Shown here: in pieces, positions 7,822 to 15,072 of the stretch | Numbering within the stretch: the first letter of the stretch is position 1 | How the letters are laid out: every line of letters starts with the position of its first letter | Assembly: GCA_050011895.1 (NCBI GenBank) | Contig: JBEKIF010000110.1 | Location: forward strand, 1 to 15,611 | DNA length: 15,611 nt | Direction: 5' to 3' | DNA from: DATBGO01 sp050011895 | Lineage (GTDB): Bacteria > Actinomycetota > Actinomycetes > Streptosporangiales > Streptosporangiaceae | Program-made: the position numbers and the translations under genes | The notes under the pieces: generated by a model | The model's database searches: none | What the model was told of the DNA's origin: nothing | What the model saw: the letters and a program-made list of their open reading frames with translations, nothing else

Positions 7822-7864
7822 GGATCACGAGGTCCTGTCTTCGTTGTGTCGGCCGGGTTCCGGA

Positions 7865-9550
7865 TCAGCGCACGGTGTCGGGGAGCTTGCCGTTGGCTCC
7901 GAGCTTGTAGCCGATGATGAGGTGCTGCTGCGTACTCGAACTTGGGACGCCCGCTCCCGCGATGACGTAGTCACCGGCGATGGTGGCGGGCGCGTTTGTC
8001 TGAGCGGACAGCGGTGTCTTCAGCAGGATCGCACCGGTGGTCGCGTTGAACGCGTACAGGTAACCGCTGTAGGTCGTGGTGAACACGACATTGTTGGTGA
8101 CCGCGGCGGCGCCGTAGGGCGAGGAAGGGAGCTGGTCATCCCATTCGATCTTCCCGGTGTCCTGGTTCACGGCGATCATCTCGCCGGTCGCCTTGGGTAT
8201 AGCGGCTTCAAATGCCTTGGAGCTCATTCCCACGCCCGTCACCGACAGCGGCACGGCGAGGTTGTTGACAGCGGCGAAGATCGTCGTCCCGTTGGTCGCC
8301 AGCTGGGACTCGACGCCGCCGAACACGCCGGGCTCCAGGTCAAACTTCGCCGGCAGCGGGATGGCCGAGGTCGGCGTGGCGTTCTCGGTGAGCAGCCCGG
8401 CGTCCTGGGGCCCGCTGTGCACGCCGACCGGCAGCTTCCACAGCAGCTTGCCGGTCTGCGCGTTCAGCTCGATCAAGATGCCGGCCTTGCCACCGTCGAT
8501 CACCACCGGCTGGCCGTTCGCGGTCGTGAGCACCGGCGAGTTCTGCAGGTCCCAGTCAAAAACATCGTGCGGGGTGAGCTGGTAATACCACAGCAGCTTG
8601 CCGGCCCGGCTCAGCTTCACCACCGAATCGGTATAAAGGTCCGGGCCGGGCCGGCTGGTCCCCCACGGGTAGCCCTTGGGCCAGCCGTCCTGCCCTATCG
8701 GGCCCGGGTTCGCGATGCCGATGTAGAGGTTGCCCTGGCTGTCGAACGACGGCGGATCCCACAGCCCGCCGCCGGAGTTAAGGTGCGGGTTCCCCCACAG
8801 GTCCTGCACCTCATCCCAGGACCACTCCGGCGCGCCCGTGGCCGCGTTCAATGCCCACAGCGTCGCCCCGGCGCCGCCGAGATACTCGCCCTTGTTCGGG
8901 TTCACCGGCACAGTCGACACGTACACGGTGCCGTCGTTGTAGCCGGGGGCCATGTCGATGCCCTCCAGGTCGTTGCCGATCAGCGTCCGGCTCCACAACT
9001 GCCGGCCCGTGGCCGCCGACAGGGCCACCGCGGCCCGGTCCGTCGCCGCGTACACGATTCCGCCGACAACGTTGACGCCGTCGGGGCCCCCGTTCAGCGA
9101 GTTGTAGGTGTGCGTCCAGAGCACCTCGCCGGTGGCGAGCCTGATCGCCATGACGTTCGACTCCAGATCCTGCAGGTACACCACGCCGTTGCGCACGACC
9201 GGCGTCGTCGCGTAACCATTCGCCAGGCCAGCGGCACCGGCTACACCCGTCGACTCGATCGGCACGCACCACGCCACTCCCAGCGTGGCGACGTTCGAGC
9301 TGGTGATCGTGCTCGCGACGTCCCGCGTGTTCGCCAGGTTGCCGCCCGGCAGCGTCCAGCCAGCCGCGACCGCCGGGTTGGGCGAGCTGCCCGGCGTGCT
9401 ACTTGCGGTGCCCGCGGCCGCATGCTTAGCGAAGCAGCTCGCCACACTCGAACTGCTGCCGCTACTTGTGCTGCAGCCAGCGGCAGCCAGGCCCACGGCG
9501 GCCAGCAGGGTCAGGCCGGCAACTCCGGGCCGCTGACTGAGATTCCTCAT
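7865..9550 (-). CDS. PQQ-binding-like beta-propeller lipoprotein (quinoprotein alcohol dehydrogenase type)
   Basis: 561 residues. Signal peptide ending in the lipobox LAAAGC (Cys26) and a Ser/Thr/Gly/Ala-rich linker of about 35 residues, so it should be anchored to the outer face of the membrane. Propeller blade repeats are seen as GEVLWTHTY, GRQLWSRTL, GAPEWSWDE, GKLLWYYQL, GKLLWKLPV and GKIEWDDQL. TPHDVFDWDLQNSPVL matches the segment that carries the catalytic Asp in PQQ alcohol dehydrogenases. There is no CxxCH, so no fused cytochrome. The ATG at 9550 is preferred to 9559: GGAG directly abuts the first ATG but is nine bases before the second. Actual PQQ binding is inference; no PQQ biosynthesis gene is in view. 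Confidence 0.88.
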   Translation of the reverse strand: MRNLSQRPGVAGLTLLAAVGLAAAGCSTSSGSSSSVASCFAKHAAAGTASSTPGSSPNPAVAAGWTLPGGNLANTRDVASTITSSNVATLGVAWCVPIESTGVAGAAGLANGYATTPVVRNGVVYLQDLESNVMAIRLATGEVLWTHTYNSLNGGPDGVNVVGGIVYAATDRAAVALSAATGRQLWSRTLIGNDLEGIDMAPGYNDGTVYVSTVPVNPNKGEYLGGAGATLWALNAATGAPEWSWDEVQDLWGNPHLNSGGGLWDPPSFDSQGNLYIGIANPGPIGQDGWPKGYPWGTSRPGPDLYTDSVVKLSRAGKLLWYYQLTPHDVFDWDLQNSPVLTTANGQPVVIDGGKAGILIELNAQTGKLLWKLPVGVHSGPQDAGLLTENATPTSAIPLPAKFDLEPGVFGGVESQLATNGTTIFAAVNNLAVPLSVTGVGMSSKAFEAAIPKATGEMIAVNQDTGKIEWDDQLPSSPYGAAAVTNNVVFTTTYSGYLYAFNATTGAILLKTPLSAQTNAPATIAGDYVIAGAGVPSSSTQQHLIIGYKLGANGKLPDTVR

Positions 9551-9910
9551 CCGACTCATCTCCTACGTCGTCAGAAGCGGCCGGGCGTGGTTGCGGCCGC
9601 GCACGCTGCAACTCGCCGGCTCGTGCCGGTCGTGCGGGTTCGGGCTTCTTGCTGAGCGCGAATGCCGCGTGCCGAGCGTCCCCGCGGCCCCGGCCCCGGC
9701 CCCGGCGCTGGCCTGCCGCCCGGCCTCGGCACCGGGCCGCCGGCCCAGCCCGGTCGGTTCAGATGTTCGGTCGTCGCTGCGCATGGGTCCGCCTTGTCCC
9801 GGGCCGGCCGCGGTGCCCGCCAGGCGCGCCGGGCCAGCGCCCTCGTCCGAATAACTGATATCACTACGCTAAGCTTGTGTTATCAGGTTCGTCAAGCGGA
9901 GGTGGGTCCG
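9551..9910. other. Divergent intergenic region between the quinoprotein-like and SPFH genes
   Basis: No gene. Very GC-rich from 9600 to 9840, including three tandem GGCCCC hexamers (9686-9703). From about 9808 it becomes similar to the region ahead of the second SPFH gene: CCGCGGTGCCCGCCA is identical at 9808-9822 and 14994-15008. The last 60 bases are AT-richer and carry the putative SPFH promoter and operators. Confidence 0.6.
9856..9885 (+). promoter_or_regulatory. Promoter and paired TGATATCA-type operator of SPFH copy 1
   Basis: Palindrome TGATATCA (9856-9863) and the related TGTTATCA (9878-9885) start 22 bases apart, about two helical turns. A -10-like TACGCT (9865-9870) sits between them. 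The same order and the same 22-base spacing occur ahead of SPFH copy 2. The RHH domain encoded downstream is a natural candidate to bind here. The ribosome site GGAGGT (9899-9904) follows, near the ATG at 9911. Confidence 0.6.
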
Positions 9911-10652
9911 ATGGCATCACAGGTACCAATCGCGGAGATCCACCAGCCCGTCGGCCAGCAGGTAACCGAGCGCGTGGCGCGGTTCTGGCCCGGAGTACGC
10001 ATGCTGGTGCTGGGCATCGTCCTGATACCAGCCGGGGTGGCGCTGCTCGTGGTGGAAAGTCACTACAGCCACGGCGTCGCCGACCTGATGGTGACGCTCG
10101 GCGTCCTTCTCTTTATCGCCAGCGGCTTTGTACTGGCCGGGCTCACCCCCGTCGCGCCCGGCCGGGCGCGCGTTGTCCAGCTGTTCGGCAGGTACCGCGG
10201 CACTATCCGCGAGTCAGGCCTGCAATGGGTAAACCCGTTCACTAAGCGCATCGTGGTCTCGACCCGGATCCGCAACCAGGAGTCAGCGCAGGCCAAGGTC
10301 AACGACGCCGACGGCAACCCGATCGAGATCGCCGCCGTGGTGGTCTGGCAGGTTCACGACACCGCCAGCGCCGTCTATTCGGTCGACACGCCTCACCCGG
10401 CTGTCCTACGCCCCGGAGATCGCCCAGGCCATGCTCCGCCAGCAGCAGGCCAGCGCAGTGGTGGGCGCGCGGCAGCGCATCGTCGAGGGCGCCGTGGGCA
10501 TGGTCAAGCTGGCCCTGGAGCGGCTGCAGGAGGAGGGCGTCGTCGAACTGGACGAGGAGCGCAAGGCCGCGATGGTCTCCAACCTGCTCGTCGTCCTGTG
10601 CAGCGAGCAGGCGACCCAGCAGGTCGTCAACACCGGCTCCCTGTACCAGTGA
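9911..10652 (+). pseudogene. SPFH-domain membrane protein, copy 1, with internal deletion and frameshift
   Basis: Residues 1-159 read normally: a short cytoplasmic start, two hydrophobic segments (about 31-49 and 57-78), then the SPFH start ARVVQLFGRYRGTIRESGLQ and IEIAAVVVWQVHDTASAVYS up to Val-Asp at 10387. The frame then switches. RLSYAPEIAQAMLRQQQASA resumes in another frame and runs to the family-typical end NTGSLYQ at 10652. About 70-80 residues of the SPFH fold are missing between the two parts, by my memory of intact relatives. SPFH proteins form membrane-associated ring or cage oligomers (stomatin, prohibitin, flotillin). This copy should not fold. GGAGGT lies before the ATG. The junction could also be an assembly artefact (see findings). 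Confidence 0.85.
10266..10387 (+). repeat. 122-bp tract identical to 15490-15611
   Basis: Base-for-base identical between the two SPFH copies, from GGATCCGC to GTCGAC. Just before it the copies differ at many codons, including silent positions. Just after it copy 1 meets its deletion junction and copy 2 meets the end of the window. Confidence 0.9.
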
Positions 10653-10686
10653 CGGCGATGCTAGCGATAACGGGCACGGTAACGCG

Positions 10687-11262
10687 GTGACCGAGCGCAA
10701 GGGCGTCCTGCTGCGGCTCGACCCCGCCGTCCACGACGCGCTGGCCAGATGGGCTAACGACGAGCTGCGCAGCACCAACGCCCAGATCGAGTTCCTGCTC
10801 CGCCCCCAGCCGCGCCGGACCGATGCGCCCCCGCGGCCGGCCAACCGCCCGCAACCCGGCCGAGACCAGCCCCTAGCACAGCGGGCGCTGGCCGATACCT
10901 CGGTCTTTATCGGTCTTCAGGCGGCGCGTTTCGACGCCGGACGATTCGCCGGCTATGAGTGGGGCGTATCAGCGGTCACGCTTGGTGAGCTGCGGCTCGG
11001 CGTACTGCAGGCCAAGGGCCCTGAGGCGGCTTCCCGGCGGCTGTCGACGTATCAGCTCGCGCAGCGGTTCGAGGCGCTCACCGTGGACGAGGCAGTGTCG
11101 GAAGCCTGGGCGCTGCTGGTGTCCAGGCTCCGCGTGGCCGGGCGTCGGGTGCCGGTCAATGACAGCTGGATCGCGGCCACGGCAATCGCTCACGGCGTTC
11201 CGGTCGCAACTCAGGATTCCGACTACGACGCCATGCCCGATGTTCAGGTCATCAAGATCTAA
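10687..11262 (+). CDS. Ribbon-helix-helix domain fused to a VapC-type PIN nuclease
   Basis: 191 residues from GTG 10687, 34 bases after the SPFH stop. Residues 1-39 (GVLLRLDPAVHDALARWAND, then NAQIEFLLR) form an Arc/CopG-like RHH DNA-binding unit of the type usually found just downstream of this SPFH family. A Pro/Arg-rich linker follows (40-66). From 67 on it is a VapC-like PIN domain with acidic residues Asp70 (LADTS), Glu101 (LGELRLGV), Asp159 (VNDSWIAATA) and Asp177 (ATQDSDYD), all intact. VapC toxins cut RNA; RHH domains are common in their antitoxins. No ATG, GTG or TTG occurs near the PIN start, so a separate toxin ORF is unlikely. Could be a fusion by deletion or a self-restrained toxin. 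Confidence 0.88.
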   Translation: MTERKGVLLRLDPAVHDALARWANDELRSTNAQIEFLLRPQPRRTDAPPRPANRPQPGRDQPLAQRALADTSVFIGLQAARFDAGRFAGYEWGVSAVTLGELRLGVLQAKGPEAASRRLSTYQLAQRFEALTVDEAVSEAWALLVSRLRVAGRRVPVNDSWIAATAIAHGVPVATQDSDYDAMPDVQVIKI

Positions 11263-11458
11263 CGGCTAGCGGACGCGTACCGGTTGTCGATGTCCCTAAC
11301 GGCGGCACCGGGGACGTAGGCGGCGATTATATAGGTGGCGTGCCGGTCCAGAGAGGTCCGGCCCGGCGCCTGTAGATGCCGTGCCCCTCGCCGCCGCCTT
11401 GATGCCCGCGCGTACAGTCCTGCTGAAGGACGTTCCCCGGACCCGTATCGAGAGCGCT

Positions 11459-11884
11459 ATGACCACGACCCTTGGCATGCTGGCACTATTGCGCCCTGCC
11501 GCCCGCATCCTTACCGGATCTACCTATGCCCTGCTCGGCTTCGACGCCCTGCGGGCGCCGGGCGCGCGCGTCGATCATGCCGCCGTGGTGCTGGCCGCGG
11601 TCCGCGAGATTGTTCCGCTTCCCGCCGACGACGCGCTGGTGGTGCGGGGGAACGCCGCCGTGCAGGTGCTGGGCGGAACGCTCCTAGCGCTGGGGCGGGC
11701 CCCGCGCCTGTCCGCCCTGGCCCTGGCCGGCTCGCTGATTCCGACCACCTTGGCCGGGCACGCATACTGGACGATCGAGGACCCGGCCGCCCGCAAGCTG
11801 CAGCGGATCCAGTTCCACAAGAACATGGCCATGATCGGCGGGCTGCTGTTCGCCGTGCTCGACCAGCCGCAGGCCCATCCTTAG
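11459..11884 (+). CDS. DoxX-family membrane protein
   Basis: 141 residues from ATG 11459. Begins with LRPAARILTGSTYALLGFDA and the LRAPGARV turn, has hydrophobic helices at about 10-30, 62-85 and 85-105 (ALALAGSLIPTTLAGHAYW), and ends with FHKNMAMIGGLLFAVLDQP, the DoxX-type last helix. Four-helix membrane protein of uncertain role. The open frame extends upstream to 11381, but DoxX similarity starts at the chosen ATG; ATG 11477 is also possible. No clear operon partner: the VapC-like gene ends 196 bases before. Confidence 0.82.
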   Translation: MTTTLGMLALLRPAARILTGSTYALLGFDALRAPGARVDHAAVVLAAVREIVPLPADDALVVRGNAAVQVLGGTLLALGRAPRLSALALAGSLIPTTLAGHAYWTIEDPAARKLQRIQFHKNMAMIGGLLFAVLDQPQAHP

Positions 11885-12127
11885 GCGCACGCGTCCGTGG
11901 GATTGGGTTCTCGATCGCGGCAGGAGGCGCGGGGGACTGGCACGGACCGGCATCCCATTCGACCGCACTGCGGCCATCGCGAGCGGCGGCCCAGGCCGGG
12001 ACCCACAGGGATCCCATCCCTACACGGGTGACGATTTCCGTTGCGGCCGGGCGTTCACGCGCAGACCTCCCTGCCGATTACGCGCTCTTGCGGGCAGCGG
12101 ATTTGTCGGCGCGATCGGGGGCGCCCG

Positions 12128-12388
12128 CTAGGTGCCGGACCAGGCAGCCAGCTGCCTGGTCCCCTCAGTCGTTCGCGCGCTGCCCTGACCACTGTCATCC
12201 GGCCTCGCCTGGCGCGTAGTCCAGCGTTCGGTGCATCCCCGCGTGTCCAGGCAATACCAGCGGATGTCGGCGCAGGCGCTGGTCCCGTCAGCCACCATTT
12301 GGCCCGCAGACAAGCGGACACCACACATCCAGCAGGACTTGACGACGGCTGGCCCTGCTGAGAGGGCCAAACGCTCCTGATCAGCCAT
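12128..12388 (-). CDS. Small Cys-rich (putative zinc-binding) actinobacterial protein
   Basis: 86 residues. The core SCWMCGVRLSAGQMVADG, SACADIRWYC and LDTRGCTERWT carries a CxxC pair and three further cysteines, like a small zinc ribbon. I recognise it as a conserved hypothetical protein of actinomycetes, with no known function. The start at 12388 is preferred to the upstream in-frame ATG at 12505 because GGAGGGG precedes it by eight bases. The last 30 residues are Arg/Thr/Gly-rich and probably unstructured. It stands alone. Confidence 0.6.
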   Translation of the reverse strand: MADQERLALSAGPAVVKSCWMCGVRLSAGQMVADGTSACADIRWYCLDTRGCTERWTTRQARPDDSGQGSARTTEGTRQLAAWSGT

Positions 12389-12835
12389 GATCAGCTCCCC
12401 TCCGGTACCAGCCGGCGCGAACCTGGTTTCCCGGTGCGTGTACGCCATGCTTTCCGCCCCTGCAAAGCGCGCCCAGGCCGACCGTCTGGGCTCTTGAATC
12501 CCCACCGTCCTACCGCCGAATCACAGCCCGATAAACATACGGTAACCGTTCGGCTTATATGTGAGCCATTTCGGCGTGGCCTGTGGACATTTTAGGTTTC
12601 CTGCCAATGCACAGGGTGCGGATTGTGTTCTCGCAGGTAATGGCCCTTCCAAAGGAAGCGGCTAGGCGGGAATCCCCACCGTTATTCCCACGTTGCGCAC
12701 AGATTCGGTGCGCCTTTGCACAAGTCATCCACAGGTTTGTGCACAGGGAGCCCTGGCGTGCCGAGGCGCCAGCCGAGACATTGCCGGGGCGGCTGCCAGG
12801 CACCGAAACCGCGGGCCGCACGGTTCATTCCTACG

Positions 12836-12946
12836 ATGGGTCCGCTGCTGCCGCCACAGGGCAAAGAGAGGGCCGCCGGGGCCGCCCGACTCCCTCAGGA
12901 CCCCGATGATCCGGCCACCGCCGACATCGCCGACGACGACTGGTAA
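12836..12946 (+). CDS. Possible 36-residue ORF
   Basis: Reads MGPLLPPQGKERAAGAARLP and ends in TADIADDDW, a basic/Ala-rich front with an acidic tail. Third positions are mostly G or C, as in the real genes here. No Shine-Dalgarno site; TACGAT overlaps the ATG. Not recognised. Confidence 0.25.
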   Translation: MGPLLPPQGKERAAGAARLPQDPDDPATADIADDDW

Positions 12947-13135
12947 GGACCCCGCACCGGCACCACGCTCGCTGGGCGCTGACGAAGTGGCGCCCGGCGG
13001 CGGACACGCGGCTGCGCACGGCCGCCGATGCCGGCCAATTGCGCATTACCGGCGCTGCTGGCCCGGACCTGGCACCTGTCGTCGGGTGGGCGTGCCTGAA
13101 CAGGACGTGCGTGCTGGCTCGGATTGCCAGTGCGA

Positions 13136-13345
13136 TTACCCGTCGCGCCGCCAAGTTGGTGAAACCATGATCTGAAGGGTTTGCCAGTACACCGGGGTGT
13201 CCTCTTTGCTGGATGCCCCGTGCGGAGCGGCGGGCAGAACGCATGCCGGGGCTTCTCGGCCCGCGCGCTGTGCCTGCAAGCGCTCCGGCGGCCGGCTTTC
13301 CTGCACCGGGCGACCCGCCGGCGACGGGTAAAACCTCGGAGTCAT
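13136..13345 (-). CDS. Possible 69-residue ORF
   Basis: Starts MTPRFYPSPAGRPVQESRPP and ends YWQTLQIMVSPTWRRDG. GAAGGA lies seven bases before the ATG, and an in-frame upstream ATG at 13411 also exists. Pro/Arg-rich with no known pattern; chance ORF is quite possible. Confidence 0.22.
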   Translation of the reverse strand: MTPRFYPSPAGRPVQESRPPERLQAQRAGREAPACVLPAAPHGASSKEDTPVYWQTLQIMVSPTWRRDG

Positions 13346-13535
13346 GAGCGATTCCTTCAGCTCGGGGACCGCCGAGAAGGTTTGCTGGCCGTGGCGGCGG
13401 TTCCCCGTCATGTCCTGGTTGCAATAGTGTTGCGGATGTTTGCTGTTTCCTGCCGGACATCAACCGCGACACGCCGGTCTTCTGCCCGGTATCTGACCTG
13501 AGCGCGCTGACCGTTCCTTCAGGCTATGAGGCTAG

Positions 13536-13622
13536 GCGCGGTCTACTGAGCTGACCGGCGTCGTTGCCGAGCACATCGCCGCTGTCAACGCGCTGGACAC
13601 CGACGCCATCGTGGCGAAATGA
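13536..13622 (+). pseudogene. N-terminal remnant of a SnoaL-like (NTF2-fold) protein
   Basis: The frame reads TELTGVVAEHIAAVNALDTD then AIVAK and a stop at 13620. The 'VAEHIAAVNAxDTDAIVA' helix is the typical first helix of SnoaL-like polyketide-cyclase-fold proteins, which are usually 110-150 residues. Nothing of the following sheet is seen in any frame. An in-frame TAG at 13533 leaves no start codon. Short match, so moderate confidence at best. Confidence 0.42.
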
Positions 13623-13799
13623 GGTCGCTCCGCCCGCGCTGTCTGGCGGCACTGGAAGCTGGACCTGTGGGTGCGAGGCGCCCGCGGCTGGGAGCGGCTG
13701 CGACTGCCGTAGCGGGGTGCGGGCGCCGGCCGGCCGGCCTATCCTGGGTTGCCCCCGGCGCGCGCCGCTGAGGTAGTCATCTTCTGCTACGACTATGCC

Positions 13800-14249
13800 A
13801 TGGATGATCCTGCCAATTCCCAGCCTGGCCCGGGCGCCGACGATCTCAGGGCTCAGACTGCCAGCCGATTCGTTGCCGGGGCCGGCCTCGTTGTCGATTC
13901 GGCCGATGGAGCCCGCGTGGTCGGGCACATCGACCTCGGGCCAGATCACCACACGCCATGGGGCGTGGTGCACGGCGGTGTCTACACGACCGCCGTGGAA
14001 TCCGCCGCCAGCATAGGCGCCAGTCTCGCGGTGCGAGACCGGGGGCAGTTCGCGGTAGGTGTGCACAACTCGACCGATTTCCTGCGCCCGGCTACCTCCG
14101 GCCGAGCCGAGGTTATCGCCGAGCCCCTGCAGCAGGGCCGTGTCCAGCAACTGTGGCTTGTCACCATCACCAACGAACGCGGCCGGGCGCTGGCACGTGG
14201 CCAGGTGAGGCTGCAGAACGTTCCGCTGCCCGGCGTCGGCACAGCCTGA
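13800..14249 (+). CDS. PaaI-family hotdog thioesterase
   Basis: 149 residues. Hotdog core HTPWGVVHGGVYTTAVESAA with His58-Gly59-Gly60 and Glu67, the PaaI/4HBT-II active-site arrangement, then VGVHNSTDFLRPATSGRAEV and WLVTITNERGRALARGQVRL. Hydrolyses an acyl-CoA thioester in the cytoplasm; the acyl group is unknown. The ATG at 13800 is used; the open frame extends back to 13749 with unlikely residues. No ribosome site; a TACGACT hexamer-like stretch just upstream suggests a leaderless message. Convergent with the DinB gene, 39 bases apart. Confidence 0.88.
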   Translation: MDDPANSQPGPGADDLRAQTASRFVAGAGLVVDSADGARVVGHIDLGPDHHTPWGVVHGGVYTTAVESAASIGASLAVRDRGQFAVGVHNSTDFLRPATSGRAEVIAEPLQQGRVQQLWLVTITNERGRALARGQVRLQNVPLPGVGTA

Positions 14250-14250
14250 C

Positions 14251-14272
14251 CAGCGGCCCCGCCTGGCGGCTG
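14251..14272. terminator. Imperfect hairpin between convergent thioesterase and DinB genes
   Basis: CAGCGGCC (14251-14258) pairs with GGCGGCTG (14265-14272) with one mismatch and a six-base loop, starting two bases after the thioesterase stop. No T-run. It could act on both strands. Confidence 0.35.
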
Positions 14273-14288
14273 CACGCCCGGTGACCCC

Positions 14289-14840
14289 TCACTCGCCCGT
14301 CTGGCCGTCGATCGACTCGCGGATCAGGTCGGCGTGACCGTTGTGGCGGGAATACTCCTCGACCAGGTGCACGAGGACCCACCGGAGCGAGACGCGTCCC
14401 TGGCCGCCCCACGCAGGGTGCGCCTCGCCGAGCGCCTCGGCCGCGCCCTTGCCGAGCCGTGCGTCCACGACGGTCCGGGACCGCTCGACCCGCTCGGCCC
14501 ACAGGGCCCGCAGCTCGTCGCCGGGGTCGTCGGCTGCGCTACGCCAGTCCCAGTCGGGGTCGGCATCCAGGTCCACGCTGGCCCACGGCTCCGGGGTCGG
14601 CTCGCCTGCGACCACCTCGGTGCACCAAGAGTCCTCGACATAGGCCAGGTGCTTGAGCATCCCGCCCAGCGTCATCGACGTCGGCGGCAGCGCCACCCGC
14701 AGCTGCTCGTCGCTCAGCCCCCGACACTTCCACTCCAGCGTCGCGCGCTGGAAGTCCAGGAAGCCCAGCAGCGTCGCGGCCTCGTCACCCTCCTGCGGTG
14801 GCTCGGGCCGCCCGTGCTCGTCGGTCTCCGCCTCGTCCAT
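14289..14840 (-). CDS. DinB/DUF664-family protein
   Basis: 183 residues. Four-helix DinB fold: FLDFQRATLEWKCRGLSDEQ, then MTLGGMLKHLAYVEDSW with His64, and HLVEEYSRHNGHADLIRESI with His166 and His169. The three histidines are likely metal ligands. Related actinobacterial proteins are metal-dependent thiol transferases using mycothiol or bacillithiol, but the substrate here is unknown. No ribosome site before the ATG at 14840; the start codon lies in a 12-bp palindrome. An ABC-ATPase remnant abuts its upstream region. Confidence 0.9.
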   Translation of the reverse strand: MDEAETDEHGRPEPPQEGDEAATLLGFLDFQRATLEWKCRGLSDEQLRVALPPTSMTLGGMLKHLAYVEDSWCTEVVAGEPTPEPWASVDLDADPDWDWRSAADDPGDELRALWAERVERSRTVVDARLGKGAAEALGEAHPAWGGQGRVSLRWVLVHLVEEYSRHNGHADLIRESIDGQTGE

Positions 14841-14849
14841 GACGTCATG
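14838..14849. promoter_or_regulatory. 12-bp palindrome over the DinB start codon
   Basis: CATGACGTCATG is a perfect palindrome covering the DinB ATG. Placed where a leaderless transcript would begin, it may be an operator. It could also be chance. Confidence 0.3.
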
Positions 14850-14874
14850 CTAGCCGCAGCTCCCCGCCGCGAAC

Positions 14875-14971
14875 GCGACCCGAGGACCTGGGCCTCGGCG
14901 ACTGGCAGCATCAGCCCGTCCACTGCCGTGACGTCACCAAGCCGGCGAGTCAGGCCCTTAATCCCGATCAT
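14875..14971 (-). pseudogene. N-terminal remnant of an ABC transporter ATP-binding protein
   Basis: From ATG 14971 the minus strand reads MIGIKGLTRRLGDVTAVDGL and then PVAEAQVLG. This is the standard opening of ABC-2/daunorubicin-type ATPases, which continues into the Walker A 'GxNGAGKTT'. Here similarity stops right at VLG and Walker A is absent. The frame runs on into sequence antisense-offset to the DinB gene start. The gene must have lost its remainder by deletion. Confidence 0.6.
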
Positions 14972-15042
14972 GGCGGCCCCGCCGTGTCCTGGACCGCGGT
15001 GCCCGCCATGCGCCCCGCGACGCGGCTCTTGCCAAGCAAAAT

Positions 15043-15072
15043 AGATATCAGTATGCTAAATATGTGTTATCA
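15043..15072 (+). promoter_or_regulatory. Promoter and paired operator of SPFH copy 2
   Basis: AGATATCA (15043-15050) and TGTTATCA (15065-15072) start 22 bases apart, exactly as before copy 1, with TATGCT (15052-15057) as -10 between them. CGTCAAGCGGAGG then follows in both copies. GGAGGAGG (15086-15093) is the ribosome site for the ATG at 15099. Confidence 0.6.

Larger units (their letters stand above)
7500..7864. other. 365-base gap between convergent genes: repeat copy B and a 7-mer tandem array
   Basis: No convincing gene. It holds the second copy of the dispersed repeat (7511-7608) and four tandem heptamers (7794-7821). A TTG at 7625 opens a long frame, but that frame is antisense to the quinoprotein gene and has no family pattern. 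No clear terminator hairpin was seen apart from the repeat's own GGGGCC/GGCCCC stem. Confidence 0.6.
12389..13799. other. 1.4-kb stretch without a convincing intact gene
   Basis: 12500-12760 is relatively AT-rich, with an ACGGT-A-ACCGT palindrome (12539-12549), a TGCACAA/TTGTGCA inverted repeat (12717-12723 and 12737-12743) and a DnaA-box-like TCATCCACA between its arms (12725-12733). Two weak short ORFs (12836-12946 plus; 13136-13345 minus) and a SnoaL-like remnant (13536-13622) are listed separately. Frames longer than these lack any family pattern. It looks like a graveyard of decayed sequence rather than active genes. Confidence 0.5.

Noticed and set aside
7625..9655. 676-residue open frame on the plus strand
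   Set aside because: It is antisense to the quinoprotein-like gene, Arg/Gly/Val/His-rich with no domain pattern, and the minus-strand gene has a signal peptide and blade repeats. High GC opens such shadow frames.
9686..9706. GGCCCC tandem hexamers as a functional element
   Set aside because: Simple low-complexity GC repeat in a GC-rich spacer; nothing suggests a role.
9662..9910. Upstream extension of the SPFH copy 1 frame
   Set aside because: Composition is Pro/Gly/Arg-rich and it crosses the putative promoter; the ATG at 9911 has a good ribosome site.
11885..12127. Search for a gene between DoxX and the Cys-rich protein
   Set aside because: Frames are open but carry no pattern, and no promoter or hairpin stands out.
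12539..12760. Chromosomal origin (oriC)
   Set aside because: Only one or two DnaA-like boxes and none of dnaA, dnaN, rpmH or parAB nearby.
12949..13170. Plus-strand frame reading LTKWRPAADTRLRTAADAGQ with G/C-rich third positions
   Set aside because: No start codon in a usable position and no family recognised; may be a remnant but cannot be supported.
12831..13472. 213-residue minus-strand ORF
   Set aside because: No family pattern, Arg/Ser/Ala-rich, no ribosome site, and overlaps other weak frames.
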